DNA of 64,000 nt, from the NCBI RefSeq assembly GCF_001440395.1, contig NZ_LLXZ01000049.1, forward strand, positions 109,652-173,651, written 5' to 3'. Shown one piece after another: positions 50,483 through 59,534 of the stretch (position 1 is its first letter; each line of letters starts with the position of its first letter). The notes under the pieces are model-generated. The model did no database searches. It saw only the letters and a program-made list of their open reading frames with translations, and was not told the origin of the DNA. The position numbers and the translations under genes were made by a program. The DNA is from Bradyrhizobium jicamae (GTDB taxonomy: Bacteria > Pseudomonadota > Alphaproteobacteria > Rhizobiales > Xanthobacteraceae).

Positions 50483-51424
50483 ATGAGGCTCCAAATGGCA
50501 CGTGCGCGCCGATCCGAGATCGACGACGAGTGCGAGGACGCGCTGCCGTCAGACTACGCGCCCCCGCCGCAGCCCTGGGAGAACGATGACTGCGACGCCG
50601 CGCGGGAAGCGCGCGAGATCCTGGACGCCTTCGAAGTTGGCGAGATCGACGCGCAAACGCGTTACGTGCTGCACCGGCTTGTCTATCGGGCCGCTCGTTG
50701 GCTGAAGCTCGGCATCCCGGGGGCGCGGCCGGGGCGGGAACTGGTGACGATAACCCTTCGATGCATTTTGGAATCAGAGGGTAACGAGGCTGCGCTCTGC
50801 GAACTGATCGTGCGGGCCGTCGCCGCCGTCGTCCCGGAGTTCGAGCACCGCGGCCTTGCGCTTGTCGAAGCATTCGACCAAATCAACTTGCTCGGCGTCC
50901 TCGAGCAAATGCGGGCGCTGGAATATTTTTACGAGAGCGAGACCTCGTCTGCGCTGGAGCGGATCTTGAAGCACAAGCTTTGCCGCATCCTCACCCCTCA
51001 GCCACCCGCACCCGTGAAGCAGCCGAGCAAGGAAGAGCAGATCGCCGCGGCCAAAGCACATGCTGCAGCTGTCCGGCTCGCGGTGATCGAGCGCAGCCTC
51101 GAGCTCGGCGGGCAGTTGCTGGAGCTTCGTGTCCGGATCTGCAACAATCGCGAATTCGGACGCCAGCGGTCCCGATTAGGCGTGGATGACGCCTCAGTCG
51201 CCTCGAAGTTGATGCTGGTGGCACGACACTATGGCCAGCGGCCGGAGGTTTATCGGCATGTCAGTTGGCGGATTCTATCGGATCTGAGCGCGACCAACTT
51301 GCCAGAGCCGAGGCGCCTGGACTTCGAGCGGCGAATCCTCGCCGGAGAAAGGGTTCGGCCTGCGGAAATCGCCCGCGCCCGAGTGCCAGGAAGGCGAGGC
51401 GGCGCAAGAAAGGCGTGGAACTAA
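50483..51424 (+). CDS. paralogous protein A with a DUF3102-like C terminus, 313 aa
   Basis: Not a named family as far as I can tell. It shares two blocks with the protein at 52926: LVTITLRCILESEGNEAALC in the first half and a C-terminal block (LELGGQLLELRVRICNNREF, ARHYGQRPEVYRHVSWRILS, DFERRILAGERVRPAEIARA) resembling DUF3102-type DNA-associated proteins. Between them is a charged linker (KEEQIAAAKAHAAAVRLAVI). Two copies lie on either side of IS remnants. Confidence 0.6.
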   Translation: MRLQMARARRSEIDDECEDALPSDYAPPPQPWENDDCDAAREAREILDAFEVGEIDAQTRYVLHRLVYRAARWLKLGIPGARPGRELVTITLRCILESEGNEAALCELIVRAVAAVVPEFEHRGLALVEAFDQINLLGVLEQMRALEYFYESETSSALERILKHKLCRILTPQPPAPVKQPSKEEQIAAAKAHAAAVRLAVIERSLELGGQLLELRVRICNNREFGRQRSRLGVDDASVASKLMLVARHYGQRPEVYRHVSWRILSDLSATNLPEPRRLDFERRILAGERVRPAEIARARVPGRRGGARKAWN

Positions 51425-51479
51425 ACGGCGCGGAGCGCAATCCGCGCAGGCTTCGTGGATGTCTTTGCGGATGAGGCCG

Positions 51480-51822
51480 ATGTCATCAGCACTTGGCGCT
51501 TCCAGAGCAGAAGTGCCACGGCCAGAGTCCTGCGGGGATTCCTATACTGCGAGGATGCGGCGGAAGTTGTGGCCGACGGCTGGGAGGATGAGTTGGCCGC
51601 ATCGCCGGCGCGGCCTTTGAGGTAGCAGCGGCCGAGGTGATCATCGGCCTTCAGGTGTCCGATGATGGGTTCGATGGCGGAGCGGCGGCGCAGCTCGCGC
51701 TTGATGACACCGAAGACGCCGCGCTTCTGGCCAGAGATGAAGATTCGGCGGGGATTTTGTGCGTCGTGGCCGCGGTATCCCTTGTCGACATAGGCCCGCT
51801 CGATCGCGCAGCCGGTGAGTGT
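51480..51822 (-). mobile_element. IS5-family transposase fragment
   Basis: The C-terminal part of an IS5-type transposase: AIERAYVDKGYRGHDAQNPR, KRGVFGVIKRELRRRSAIEP, GHLKADDHLGRCYLKGRAGD. After GDAAN the frame shifts and the usual ending continues out of frame. The N-terminal half is missing, so it is dead. Confidence 0.8.
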
Positions 51823-52439
51823 CTCGGTGCGGTTAACGACGTCCCGCCCTCTTGCGGTCTTCCTATCTGTGACTGTCAAGCCACTACTTCCAGTAGTTGA
51901 ACAGTTTGGCAATATCATCTTGAACTCGCTCGATAGCGTACGAGTCGAGTCTGTCGAGTGATAAGGATGTTCCGCCGAGATCATTTCGCCACACTGCGGC
52001 CCGCTCAGCTTGTCACCGTCCACGGTCGCTCGTTCGAGTGGCTGGACATCCGCACCGAGACAATCGCCCAGCTTCGCGATCCGGTGACGCTGGAACGTGC
52101 GTGGGTGCCCCTGGCCGCGATCACCGTTCCGGCGCAGCCAGAATGGGCGCCGACGCATCCCGCGGCCGATCGCCCACCTCGTAATTCTCTTCGTCACTTC
52201 GTTCGTCGGAAAAAATCAGCGTCGCGCGCCAACGAGGACGATCCTGAACGAACTTGATCGCAGATTAACGCCAAATAACTCGACCGTCACCGCCCTTGTT
52301 GCACGTTCTGCTTCTACTACGCAGCGGGAGCAGATTAGGGTTGATGAGAAACACCAACATCTAACCAGAAAAGGATGGTCATTGCGGCGGAGCCGGCGCT
52401 CAACACAGCCGCGATCGACGCGGACACCAAGACGCATGA
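51823..52439. other. interval with no clear gene
   Basis: Between the two transposase fragments. One plus-strand ORF (51958-52257) is composed like non-coding sequence; I see no domain. Confidence 0.35.
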
Positions 52440-52526
52440 TCATATCCGATGAATACCGGTGATGCGCTCAGTAGCGCGGATGCTCTGGCCTTCGGTGAGG
52501 CAGGCGATAACTGCAATCTGCTGGTC
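52440..52526 (-). mobile_element. IS1-type transposase N-terminal fragment
   Basis: QQIAVIACLTEGQSIRATER followed by ITGIH is the helix-turn-helix with which IS1-type transposases of Bradyrhizobium begin. Only about 28 codons remain before a stop. Confidence 0.6.
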
Positions 52527-52925
52527 GGGGATTTGGGACGGCCCGACGACCTCGCGACGCCGCACGCGCGCGGCGCTCCAGGACGACAATGCCCACAACT
52601 GGAACGCCTCGTATCCGTCGGCGAATTTTGATGACACGCTGGTCGCCGGTGTGAGGAAAGGCGACGTGCTGACCCGCAAGCAAGACGGCGCAGTTTATGA
52701 GATTGTCCGCGTGGTCCCGAACGGGTTCGGCCGCACCACGCTGCAATTGTCCAGGCGCAGGCAGGCCCTACATTGAGAGCTTAGGCGCACGTCAACATTG
52801 CTCACTGGCGTGTGCCAACCTATCTTATGAAGGAGCGCTTTCCCGCGGCGGGCCTGGCGCTCGCAGCGCCAGTTGTTGCCGGATGTACGCGACAACTGGC
52901 GCTGTCTTATATCGGGGGACAGTTT
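52527..52925. other. interval with a possible protein fragment
   Basis: A plus-strand frame around 52600-52776 contains VRKGDVLTRKQDGAVYEIVR, which looks like real protein (a small beta-rich domain) but has no start of its own; perhaps the remains of a gene cut by the IS1-type element. Confidence 0.3.
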
Positions 52926-53804
52926 ATGAGCGTGCGACCATTCGCGGATTATGTTCACGACTGGGAAACGCCAGCCCTCGCCGCAGAAGTCCATCGCATC
53001 CTTGCCTCGATCGGCGCGCCACCGATCGACGACCATGGCCTATTTACATTTCAGAAGATTCTCTATCGGCGCTATTTCGATTACGACGCCCGCGGGCAGA
53101 TCATTCTCACATGTCGCTGCATACTCGAGTCGGAAGGCAACGAGGGCGCGTTCGCCGAGCCCTTCGTCGGCGCTGTGTACGGTGTCTGCAGCAAGCAATC
53201 ATTTGCAGACCGCGGCCTCGATTTGGTAGCCGCGTTCGATCAAATCCCGCTCCAGGATATCGTTAAGACGATGCGTGGGCTCGATCTGTTCAAGGAGTCG
53301 AGCATCAGGCATTACCTGTCGATGATCGTCGAGAACAAGGTGCGCAAGATACTGTTTCCGCCACAGCCGGAGCCCCCGCCCAAGCCGAGCAGGCGGGAGC
53401 GGATCGCAGCAGACAAACGAGCGGCCGCCGCGGCGAGAAACAGGAATGTTGAGCGGAAAATGGACCTCGGCCGCAAGCTGGCGACGCTGCGGGACGTTAT
53501 GCCGAACAACCGGAGGTTCGGCGCGGCCGTTCGCAAGCAGTTCGATCTCCACGATCCCCTGGAGGTGGCCGAGATGGCGCGCGTGGCTCGGCGATACGGC
53601 GACCGGCCCGAGATCTTCCGCAAAGTGGGTTGGCGGGTGCTTGTGGAGTTGGCTTCCTCGGCAACGTCAGAGGCGAAGTGCCGGGAGTTCGAGGCCAGAA
53701 TCGCGGCCGGCGAATGCGTCAACGGCGCCGAGGTAATTCGCGCCCGGACCCCAATTGGAGTTCGTAGGCGTGGACGGTTTAACCTGCGCGCGAAGATATG
53801 TTAG
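52926..53804 (+). CDS. paralogous protein B with a DUF3102-like C terminus, 292 aa
   Basis: ATG at 52926 behind ATCGGGGGACAG; an upstream start at 52812 would add a doubtful stretch. Same layout as protein A: LTCRCILESEGNEGAFAEPF, a linker KPSRRERIAADKRAAAAARN, then LGRKLATLRDVMPNNRRFGA and ARRYGDRPEIFRKVGWRVLV, EFEARIAAGECVNGAEVIRA. The two have diverged a lot outside these blocks. Function unknown; basic ends suggest DNA association. Confidence 0.62.
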   Translation: MSVRPFADYVHDWETPALAAEVHRILASIGAPPIDDHGLFTFQKILYRRYFDYDARGQIILTCRCILESEGNEGAFAEPFVGAVYGVCSKQSFADRGLDLVAAFDQIPLQDIVKTMRGLDLFKESSIRHYLSMIVENKVRKILFPPQPEPPPKPSRRERIAADKRAAAAARNRNVERKMDLGRKLATLRDVMPNNRRFGAAVRKQFDLHDPLEVAEMARVARRYGDRPEIFRKVGWRVLVELASSATSEAKCREFEARIAAGECVNGAEVIRARTPIGVRRRGRFNLRAKIC

Positions 53805-54268
53805 TGGGCTAGTTCAGTTGCAGCCAACAAGAGAGCCAATGCGGCCCTTTTAGATTCCAGGCGCTGTGACGCGATAGCTAAAGCGAGCGGAGCACCTGCC
53901 AGATCATCGCCAGCATGGCGTAGGCCTTCACTGATGACCATGGCCCGATGGACATAGCGCGATCAATCTTGAAGGACGCTCCGATATCACTAGCAAGACG
54001 GGCGAGGAAACTGGCCGCTCATTTCGCCGCACGATGTCGCGGCTGTACTTTGACATGACTCAATCCCTACGAAAACGGAAAACTAGAGGTTGTAAGAACT
54101 AAATATGAAGTGTAAAATTGTTAAGTTGCTGCTTCCATTGAGGGAGCCGGAAATTCACAAGATCCTCACTACGCTTTTACCGCACCTAAATAGAAAAACA
54201 AAGTCAGTTTAATTGCTTAAGGGATAATCACGGAAGGCACTGCATGAAGAGTAATGACGGGGATGGTC
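53805..54268. other. interval with an AT-rich promoter region
   Basis: The first half may hold a transposase end on the minus strand (YAMLAMIWQVL near 53900). The second half, from about 54040, is clearly more AT-rich than the surroundings and precedes the H-NS-like gene, as expected for a horizontally acquired promoter region. Confidence 0.35.
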
Positions 54269-54622
54269 ATGAAACAAATCGACTTCGATGGAATGAGTAC
54301 CGACGAACTATGGTCGCTTCACGTTGAGGTTTCTCAGCTGTTGCAGCAAAGAATCCAATCGGAAAAAGTTCGGCTAGAAGAGCGTCTGAAGCAGTTGAAA
54401 GCCCCGGTGTCAGGGCGACGGTCGTACCCGCTGGTACCGCCGAAATATCGCAATCCTGATCAGCCGTCAGAGACCTGGGCCGGGCGTGGCAAACAGCCGC
54501 GCTGGCTGGTGGCGCAGTTGCGCTCGGGTAAGCGGATCGACGATTTCAGAATCAAGAACGAATGCGTTCCTCTCCATCCTCAAGGCCGGCGTGGCGACGC
54601 GCCACTCCCGCGATCTGTTTAA
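54269..54622 (+). CDS. H-NS-family nucleoid protein
   Basis: About 117 residues from ATG 54269. N-terminal dimerisation helices (MSTDELWSLHVEVSQLLQQR, EERLKQL) and the DNA-binding motif VPPKYRNPDQPSETWAGRGK, PRWLVAQL. The last 20 residues are not H-NS-like, perhaps from a frame change after DDFRI. Such proteins silence AT-rich foreign DNA; on an element they can mask it from the host. Confidence 0.82.
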   Translation: MKQIDFDGMSTDELWSLHVEVSQLLQQRIQSEKVRLEERLKQLKAPVSGRRSYPLVPPKYRNPDQPSETWAGRGKQPRWLVAQLRSGKRIDDFRIKNECVPLHPQGRRGDAPLPRSV

Positions 54623-54746
54623 GAGCGCGATCGACGCCTACAACGAGCGCGTGAACGTTGCGGAGGCGCGGCACGGGGAAGGCTATAAGGATCCGGTCTT
54701 CTGGGCTAACGCGCGCCGGTGCACCGGTTGGATCAGGGGAAACTAA
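54623..54746 (+). other. possible protein fragment after the H-NS-like gene
   Basis: In one frame the sequence reads LFKSAIDAYNERVNVAEARH, DPVFWANARRCTGWIRGN, which looks like protein and ends four bases before the next ORF, but no good start is present. Confidence 0.3.
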
Positions 54747-54749
54747 GGG

Positions 54750-54905
54750 ATGCGATTGATCCGGATTTGGCTGGCTCGCGTGCTGATCGGGGTCGCCTCG
54801 CTGCTGGCGACAGTCGCGCAGAGGATGGTGAGGGGGACTCGCCGTTCTCCGCCACCGGGCTACTGGTATGCGCCTGATGGGCACCCCGAAAGATCGATTA
54901 GGTAA
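54750..54905 (+). CDS. small membrane protein, 51 aa
   Basis: ORF of 51 codons, ATG after AACTAAGGG. LIRIWLARVLIGVASLLATV is one membrane helix, followed by a basic tail ending PPPGYWYAPDGHPERSIR. No family known. Confidence 0.45.
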   Translation: MRLIRIWLARVLIGVASLLATVAQRMVRGTRRSPPPGYWYAPDGHPERSIR

Positions 54906-55148
54906 ACCGAAAGAGCAAGTACGAGGTAATCTGCCATTTGCTATCAAGGGATGTGCCGAACCCAGCTTGTTTCTCGGCACAGACACATTTCCCTTACTGG
55001 CGGCCCCAGTCGGCCCCCAAGCCCCGCTGGGGCCGTATTTTAGTTGGCAGCTGTTACAGCCTACAGCGATCCCAGCAACCGCTATCCGATCGCCAGCGCC
55101 AAGATCGCGGGCATGGCGTATGCGGTCCGGCGGCCAATTCGGTTCACT

Positions 55149-55392
55149 TTAGTAGACCCGGCGATGCCGCCGATAACCCGCGGGTTCTTGGGCGCTCGCG
55201 AAATATGGATTGATGACGCACCGTGCCGAGCGGCCCGATGCCGACGCGTTGCATTGGGCCAGCGACGTGTAGCTGCATTCGTAGTAGATGGTCCGGTCGT
55301 ACAAGCGCAGACAAACCGGAAATGCCGGATCGTACATCTGGGCGGCGGCCGGCCATCCCGATCGCCAAAATCGCCAAGGTCAGAATGCGCAT
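55149..55392 (-). pseudogene. DUF3551 protein, frameshifted
   Basis: DUF3551 proteins are small secreted Bradyrhizobium proteins. The signal peptide (MRILTLAILAIGMA) is in one frame, the mature part (MYDPAFPVCLRLYDRTIYYE, CSYTSLAQCNASASGRSARC) in the next; the shift is in the GGCCGGCC stretch near 55350. Confidence 0.75.
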
Positions 55393-55410
55393 CAGAGCCT
55401 CCTTCGGCAT

Positions 55411-55527
55411 TCACTCCAAGACCTCATACTCAAAGGCTACGCCTTCCGGGTCGTTCTTCGCAAACCATGTTTCCGCGGCGTCTTGGTTGGCGAAGACCTT
55501 GATGTGCTCGGCGTCGCCCGGCCCCCG
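55411..55527 (-). pseudogene. fragment of a small Bradyrhizobium protein
   Basis: GPGDAEHIKVFANQDAAETW, then FAKNDPEGVAFEYEVLE, is the C terminus of a common small rhizobial protein. A stop lies directly in front and no start codon is available. Confidence 0.6.
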
Positions 55528-55595
55528 TCAAACCTAGTCCGGAGAAATCTGCAGATTCATTTGCATGACAATGATGGCCATCATGGCGCACACGA

Positions 55596-55757
55596 TCAGG
55601 CCAGCCAACGCGATGAGCTTTCTCTCTGCCCCCAGTGATGCTTTTTCCCCGACTCTGTGAACTCGAGGACGTGGCTGCGGTTCAACGCCTGCATGACGTC
55701 GATCCGGGCCAACATCGTGGGACCGCCGCTCTCCGCCACCGGGATTAACGCCTCCAT
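55596..55757 (-). CDS. small rhizobial protein, 53 aa
   Basis: MEALIPVAESGGPTMLARID, then VMQALNRSHVLEFTESGKKH, HWGQRE. I recognise the beginning and the KKHHWG end from a small protein frequent in Bradyrhizobium; function unknown. Confidence 0.5.
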   Translation of the reverse strand: MEALIPVAESGGPTMLARIDVMQALNRSHVLEFTESGKKHHWGQRESSSRWLA

Positions 55758-56074
55758 GGCAGCCTGCCATTCCGGTGCGGAATGTTCGGCCTCCGGCGGC
55801 TTGGTGATGTAGCTGGCGGCACCCTCAGAGTGAGGAGCTGTCGGCCATCCGGAAGCGGCATTGGGTCCTCAAACGAGGTCGACCAGGACAAGGGAAAGCT
55901 CTTCAAAAAACGGGCGGGACCGCCCCTTGGGCGAGGCGGCCCCTTAATCGCGCAGTACGCAAGTGGGGGACATTTCTGCACGATCTGTAGCCACGCTAGG
56001 TCTGTTCAGATCGACCGCAACGGATATTCCGGGTTAGGCTGGAGTACGCCGCCGAGGTTAAATCTGAAGTGCAT
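55758..56074. other. interval without a supported gene
   Basis: No convincing ORF. A GC-rich inverted repeat near 55920-55945 (GGGCGGGACCGCCCC) could be a terminator remnant. Confidence 0.3.
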
Positions 56075-56275
56075 TTAGCGGAGGCCTATTACGCGGGCCC
56101 GCTTGCTGCTACCATGGAAATCCTGACGCACATCGGCACCGCGCTTGCAGACGAACTGCGGCTCAACATCCGATAGGCGCACGTGATCCGGCCAGCGATC
56201 GGCGGGGGCTGTGGAGTGGCTGCAGCGGTAGTCACTGCAGAAGACATCGATGCGGAAGACGCCGGGCTCGCGCAT
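56075..56275 (-). CDS. small zinc-ribbon-like protein, 66 aa
   Basis: MREPGVFRIDVFCSDYRCSH, then PDHVRLSDVEPQFVCKRGAD, VRQDFHG matches small Bradyrhizobium proteins with two Cys pairs. Here the second pair is reduced to one Cys (FVCKRGADVR instead of C-x2-C-x-RGADVR), so zinc binding may be lost. The 19 bases AGGTGATTTTCTGTTCGCG in front of it recur at 63596. Confidence 0.55.
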   Translation of the reverse strand: MREPGVFRIDVFCSDYRCSHSTAPADRWPDHVRLSDVEPQFVCKRGADVRQDFHGSSKRARVIGLR

Positions 56276-56373
56276 CTCCGAAGGTGATTTTCTGTTCGCG
56301 TGGCATGCGCCCAATTTGCCAAAACCAACCGCAGCTTGAATTAGCCCATGTGATCCGACTGGGCCACGGGCTG

Positions 56374-57237
56374 TCAATCGGCTTGCAAATTTGACCCCTC
56401 ATCGGCGTCCAATTTTGACCCCTTTGCGCGGCGAGCTTTGCTGGTAGCGCTCGTCTCGTCGGAGCTGGCCGGGATAGCGGAGGCGAGACGAGCGCGGGTG
56501 GCGTGATCGTCGTCTCGGCTCTTGAACCGCCAGCTATCGTTGCCGGTCTCGACAATGTCGCAGTGATGGGTCAATCGGTCGAGCAGCGCGGTGGTCATTT
56601 TGGCGTCGCCGAACACGCTCGGCCATTCGCCGAAGGCGAGATTGGTGGTCACGATGACGGAGGCGCGCTCATAGAGCCGGCTGACGAGGTGGAAGAGAAG
56701 CTGGCCACCGGACTGGGCGAAGGGCAAATAGCCGAGTTCATCCAGCACGATGAAGTCCATCCGGGTCAGATGCTCGGCGAGCCGTCCTTGCCGTCCGTTG
56801 CGGGTCTCGGTCTCGAGGCGATTGACGAGGTCGACTACGTTGAAGAAGCGGCCGCGGGCACCGGATCGGATGCAGCTTCTGGCGATGGCAATGGCCAGGT
56901 GGGTTTTGCCTGTGCCGGTGCCGCCAACCAGCACGACGTTGCGTTGTTGGGCAATGAAGCCGCCGCCGGCGAGGTCATTGACCAGCGTCCGGTTGATCGG
57001 CGGGCCGTCGAACTGGAAGTCGTCGAGATCCTTGGCAAGCGGCAGCTTGGCGATGGTGAGCTGGTACTTGATCGAGCGGGCCTGCTTCTCGTTGATCTCG
57101 GCGTTGAGCAAGTCGCCGACAATGCGCTGAGGTTCGTGCTGACGCTTGACGGCAGTTGCCATGATCTCGTCGAAGGCAGCCTTCATGCCGTAGAGCTTGA
57201 GTTCGCCCATGAGGTCGAAGATTTGGGTTCGTTCCAT
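56374..57237 (-). CDS. istB: IS21 helper ATPase
   Basis: 287 residues from ATG 57237. AAA+ ATPase: Walker [15 protein letters not shown], Walker [15 protein letters not shown], and sensor region [20 protein letters not shown]. It assists the transposase in target choice. The start touches the istA stop. Confidence 0.92.
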   Translation of the reverse strand: MERTQIFDLMGELKLYGMKAAFDEIMATAVKRQHEPQRIVGDLLNAEINEKQARSIKYQLTIAKLPLAKDLDDFQFDGPPINRTLVNDLAGGGFIAQQRNVVLVGGTGTGKTHLAIAIARSCIRSGARGRFFNVVDLVNRLETETRNGRQGRLAEHLTRMDFIVLDELGYLPFAQSGGQLLFHLVSRLYERASVIVTTNLAFGEWPSVFGDAKMTTALLDRLTHHCDIVETGNDSWRFKSRDDDHATRARLASAIPASSDETSATSKARRAKGSKLDADEGSNLQAD

Positions 57238-58827
57238 CAGATGGTCCTCCGGAGGTTGTCGTAGCGGGCACAATCGGCGATCGGTGCATGACGGAGCGTC
57301 AGTGCGGCCGGCGTCATGATGTTGGCCGGTGGGGCGGGTTCACGTTGACGGGCCAGGATATTGAGCACGACATCGGCGGAATGGACGCTGTGACTGAGCG
57401 CTTCGGCACAGGCCGCTTCCACCGCGGGCAGACCGTCAGTCAGTACCGCGTTGAGGATGTCGACCATCTGCCGATTGCCATCGTCGGTGCTGGCAAGCTT
57501 GCGCCGGATCCGCTCGATCGCGGCCGGCAGCACCCAGTCTTTGAAGGGAGCACCGTTGCGCAAGGCGCCGGGTTTGCGGGCGAGCACCGGCACATAATGC
57601 CAGGGGTCGTAGACGGTATCGCCGCGGCCAAAGGATCGCGGGTGCTCGGCAACGATGCGTCCCTCCTGACGGATCACGATGCGATCGGCATAGGCTTGAA
57701 CCTCGACCGGTCGTCCGACTGCGCTGGCTGCGACCGAGTACTTGTTGTTGTCGAAGCGCACCAGGCAGGTCTTCGAGACCGATGCCGTCACCGCATGGAA
57801 GCCGTCGAAGCGGCCGGCATAGGGAACGAGTTTGGGGCGTTCGGCTTCGAACACTTCCCAGATCGTCTGATCGACCAGCTCCGGATGGCGATGAGCCTTG
57901 GCGTAGGCTGAGCAGCCAGGCGTTTAACTCGTCGAGGTTTTTGAACCGCAGCCGCGGCGTGAAGAAGCGTTCCCGGACCAGCCCGACCTGGTTCTCGACC
58001 TGCCCCTTCTCCCAGCCCGACGCTGGCGTGCAGGCGACCGGATCGACCAGATAGTGGCTGCACATCTGCAGGAAGCGGCGATTGTAGAGACGCCCTTTAC
58101 CGACGAAGATCGTCTCTACGGCGGTCTTCATGTTGTCGTAGATGCCGCGGGTGCAGGTGCCTTTGAACAGGGCGAACGCCCGGTCGTGGGCGTCGAACAC
58201 CATCTCTTGCGTCTCCCGCGGATAGACCCGCACGAACAGCATGCGGCTGTGACAGAGCCGGACATGGGCGGCCTTCACCATCACCGTGGTGCCGCTCAGC
58301 AAGACCACCTCGTGGCTCCAGTCGAACTGGTAGGCTTCGCCTGGGGCAAAGCTCAGCGGGACATAAGCGGCCGCGGTCGATTGCCCGCGTTCTTTGCTCC
58401 ACCGCCTGGCGTAACGCCGCACCGCATCGTAACCGCCGTCATAGCCACGCCCGCGCAGCTCTTCGAAGATCCGGATCAACGTCAGCTGTTCACGAGCCGA
58501 TTTGGCCGCGTTCGCCGCCAGCAATCCGTCAAGCTCCGATGCCCATCGTCCCAGCTTTGGCCGCGGCTGCACCTGCCGCTCGTACTCGAAGGAGGTCTCT
58601 CCCGACCTCAGCACCTTCCGAACCGTGTTCCGCGACACCTTCAGGTCATGGGCGATCTCCTTGATCGTCTTGCCCTTGATGAAGTGCTCGCGCCGGATCC
58701 GGGCAATCGTCTCCACGATCAGCATCCCCCACCACCTGCTTCGTTCCAAAGCAGGCAGCGCAACAGACCAATCTGTAGGGGGTCAATTTTGGACGCCGAT
58801 CCCCTGGCTTAGGGGGTCAATATTGCA
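56384..58827 (-). mobile_element. IS21-family insertion sequence
   Basis: Two genes, istA and istB, transcribed on the minus strand, flanked by IS21-type multiple end repeats. Left end TGCAAATTTGACCCCT and right end (read inward) TGCAATATTGACCCCT; an inner repeat GGCGTCCAA-TTTTGACCCC is present at both sides. No clear target duplication seen. Confidence 0.85.
57237..58725 (-). pseudogene. istA: IS21 transposase, frameshifted
   Basis: Starts MLIVETIARIRREHFIKGKT (ATG 58725) with helix-turn-helix IKEIAHDLKVSRNTVRKVLR and the DDE core (FDWSHEVVLL, IYDNMKTAVE, WEKGQVENQVG). After LDELNAWLLS near 57910 the frame shifts; the rest (AHRHPELVDQTIWEVFEAER, PKLVPYAGRFDGFHAVTASV) is in another frame. 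One base is missing, so this copy is immobile unless the sequence is wrong. Confidence 0.85.
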
Positions 58828-58938
58828 GGCCGAATGACACTGCCGGGATCGCGTTAAATTCGCTCCCCGCGCCCTCGCTGGCGATCCTGGATAGCATCGA
58901 CGTGCGCCGGGCGCTCGTGTTCGGAGAGGGAAGGGGCC

Positions 58939-59046
58939 GGCTACAAGAACAAATACGAGAAGGAAAAGCGCGAGGCGCTCGACCTTTGGGCCGCACACCT
59001 GATGCGGCTGGTCGCCGGCGAGGTGAGAGACACTCTCCACAGTTAG
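58939..59046 (+). pseudogene. C-terminal fragment of a second integrase
   Basis: NKYEKEKREALDLWAAHLMR, LVAGEV is the tail typical of P4-type integrases. It lies just outside the IS21 copy and ends at the toxin gene; the rest is gone. Confidence 0.5.
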
Positions 59047-59534
59047 GTGGCTCTGAAGGTGTGAACAGTTGCGGTTGCGATGTCGTGCGATTCCTTGAGC
59101 TCTTTTGTCCCGAGCCGGGGATCTCTCAGTCTCTCAAGCCTTGTGATGTCCGGTGTCCAAGTCATTGGGATGCGCCAACAATCGCCAGCTTGGGAAAGTT
59201 TTGTTTTTTCGACGATCACGGGCCACCACCTCAACAGCAAACTGGCTTGTCCGAATCCTTTCAAATCATCAAAACTCGAAGGCGGAAAAAAACTGATTAG
59301 GCCGCTTTCCATGTAAGCGATCAGATTTGGCCAGTGCTGCAGGATGCGGGCGTCCCCTGACAGGATGGCGTTGCCGCCTTCAGCAGCAAAGGCTTTCAGC
59401 CAACTTGGATCGTCCGTTCCAGGTGGGTGAAAATCTCGCACCCAGGTAACTTCTAACCCGCTTCGATCTGCCAAAAATGCCCTGAGGGCCTTTGCGACCC
59501 GGTACGAGAGGTTCTCGTCCAGACGGATCTTCAA
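59043..59534 (-). CDS. PIN-like toxin (VapC45/DUF5615 type)
   Basis: 163 residues. MKIRLDENLSYRVAKALRAF is the beginning of the PIN-like DUF5615/Mut7-C-type fold with the first acidic residue (DEN); further acids are in TDDPSWLKAF and LSGDARIL. Proteins of this type act as ribonuclease toxins paired with DUF433 antitoxins. It overlaps the antitoxin gene by ATGA and is translated after it. Confidence 0.8.
   Translation of the reverse strand: MKIRLDENLSYRVAKALRAFLADRSGLEVTWVRDFHPPGTDDPSWLKAFAAEGGNAILSGDARILQHWPNLIAYMESGLISFFPPSSFDDLKGFGQASLLLRWWPVIVEKTKLSQAGDCWRIPMTWTPDITRLERLRDPRLGTKELKESHDIATATVHTFRAT

Noticed and set aside
51958..52257. 99-residue plus-strand ORF between transposase fragments
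   Set aside because: No start signal or domain; overlaps the region opposite the transposase frame and looks like chance.
55782..56078. 98-residue plus-strand ORF
   Set aside because: No ribosome site, no domain, and it overlaps small genes on the other strand that have recognisable sequence.
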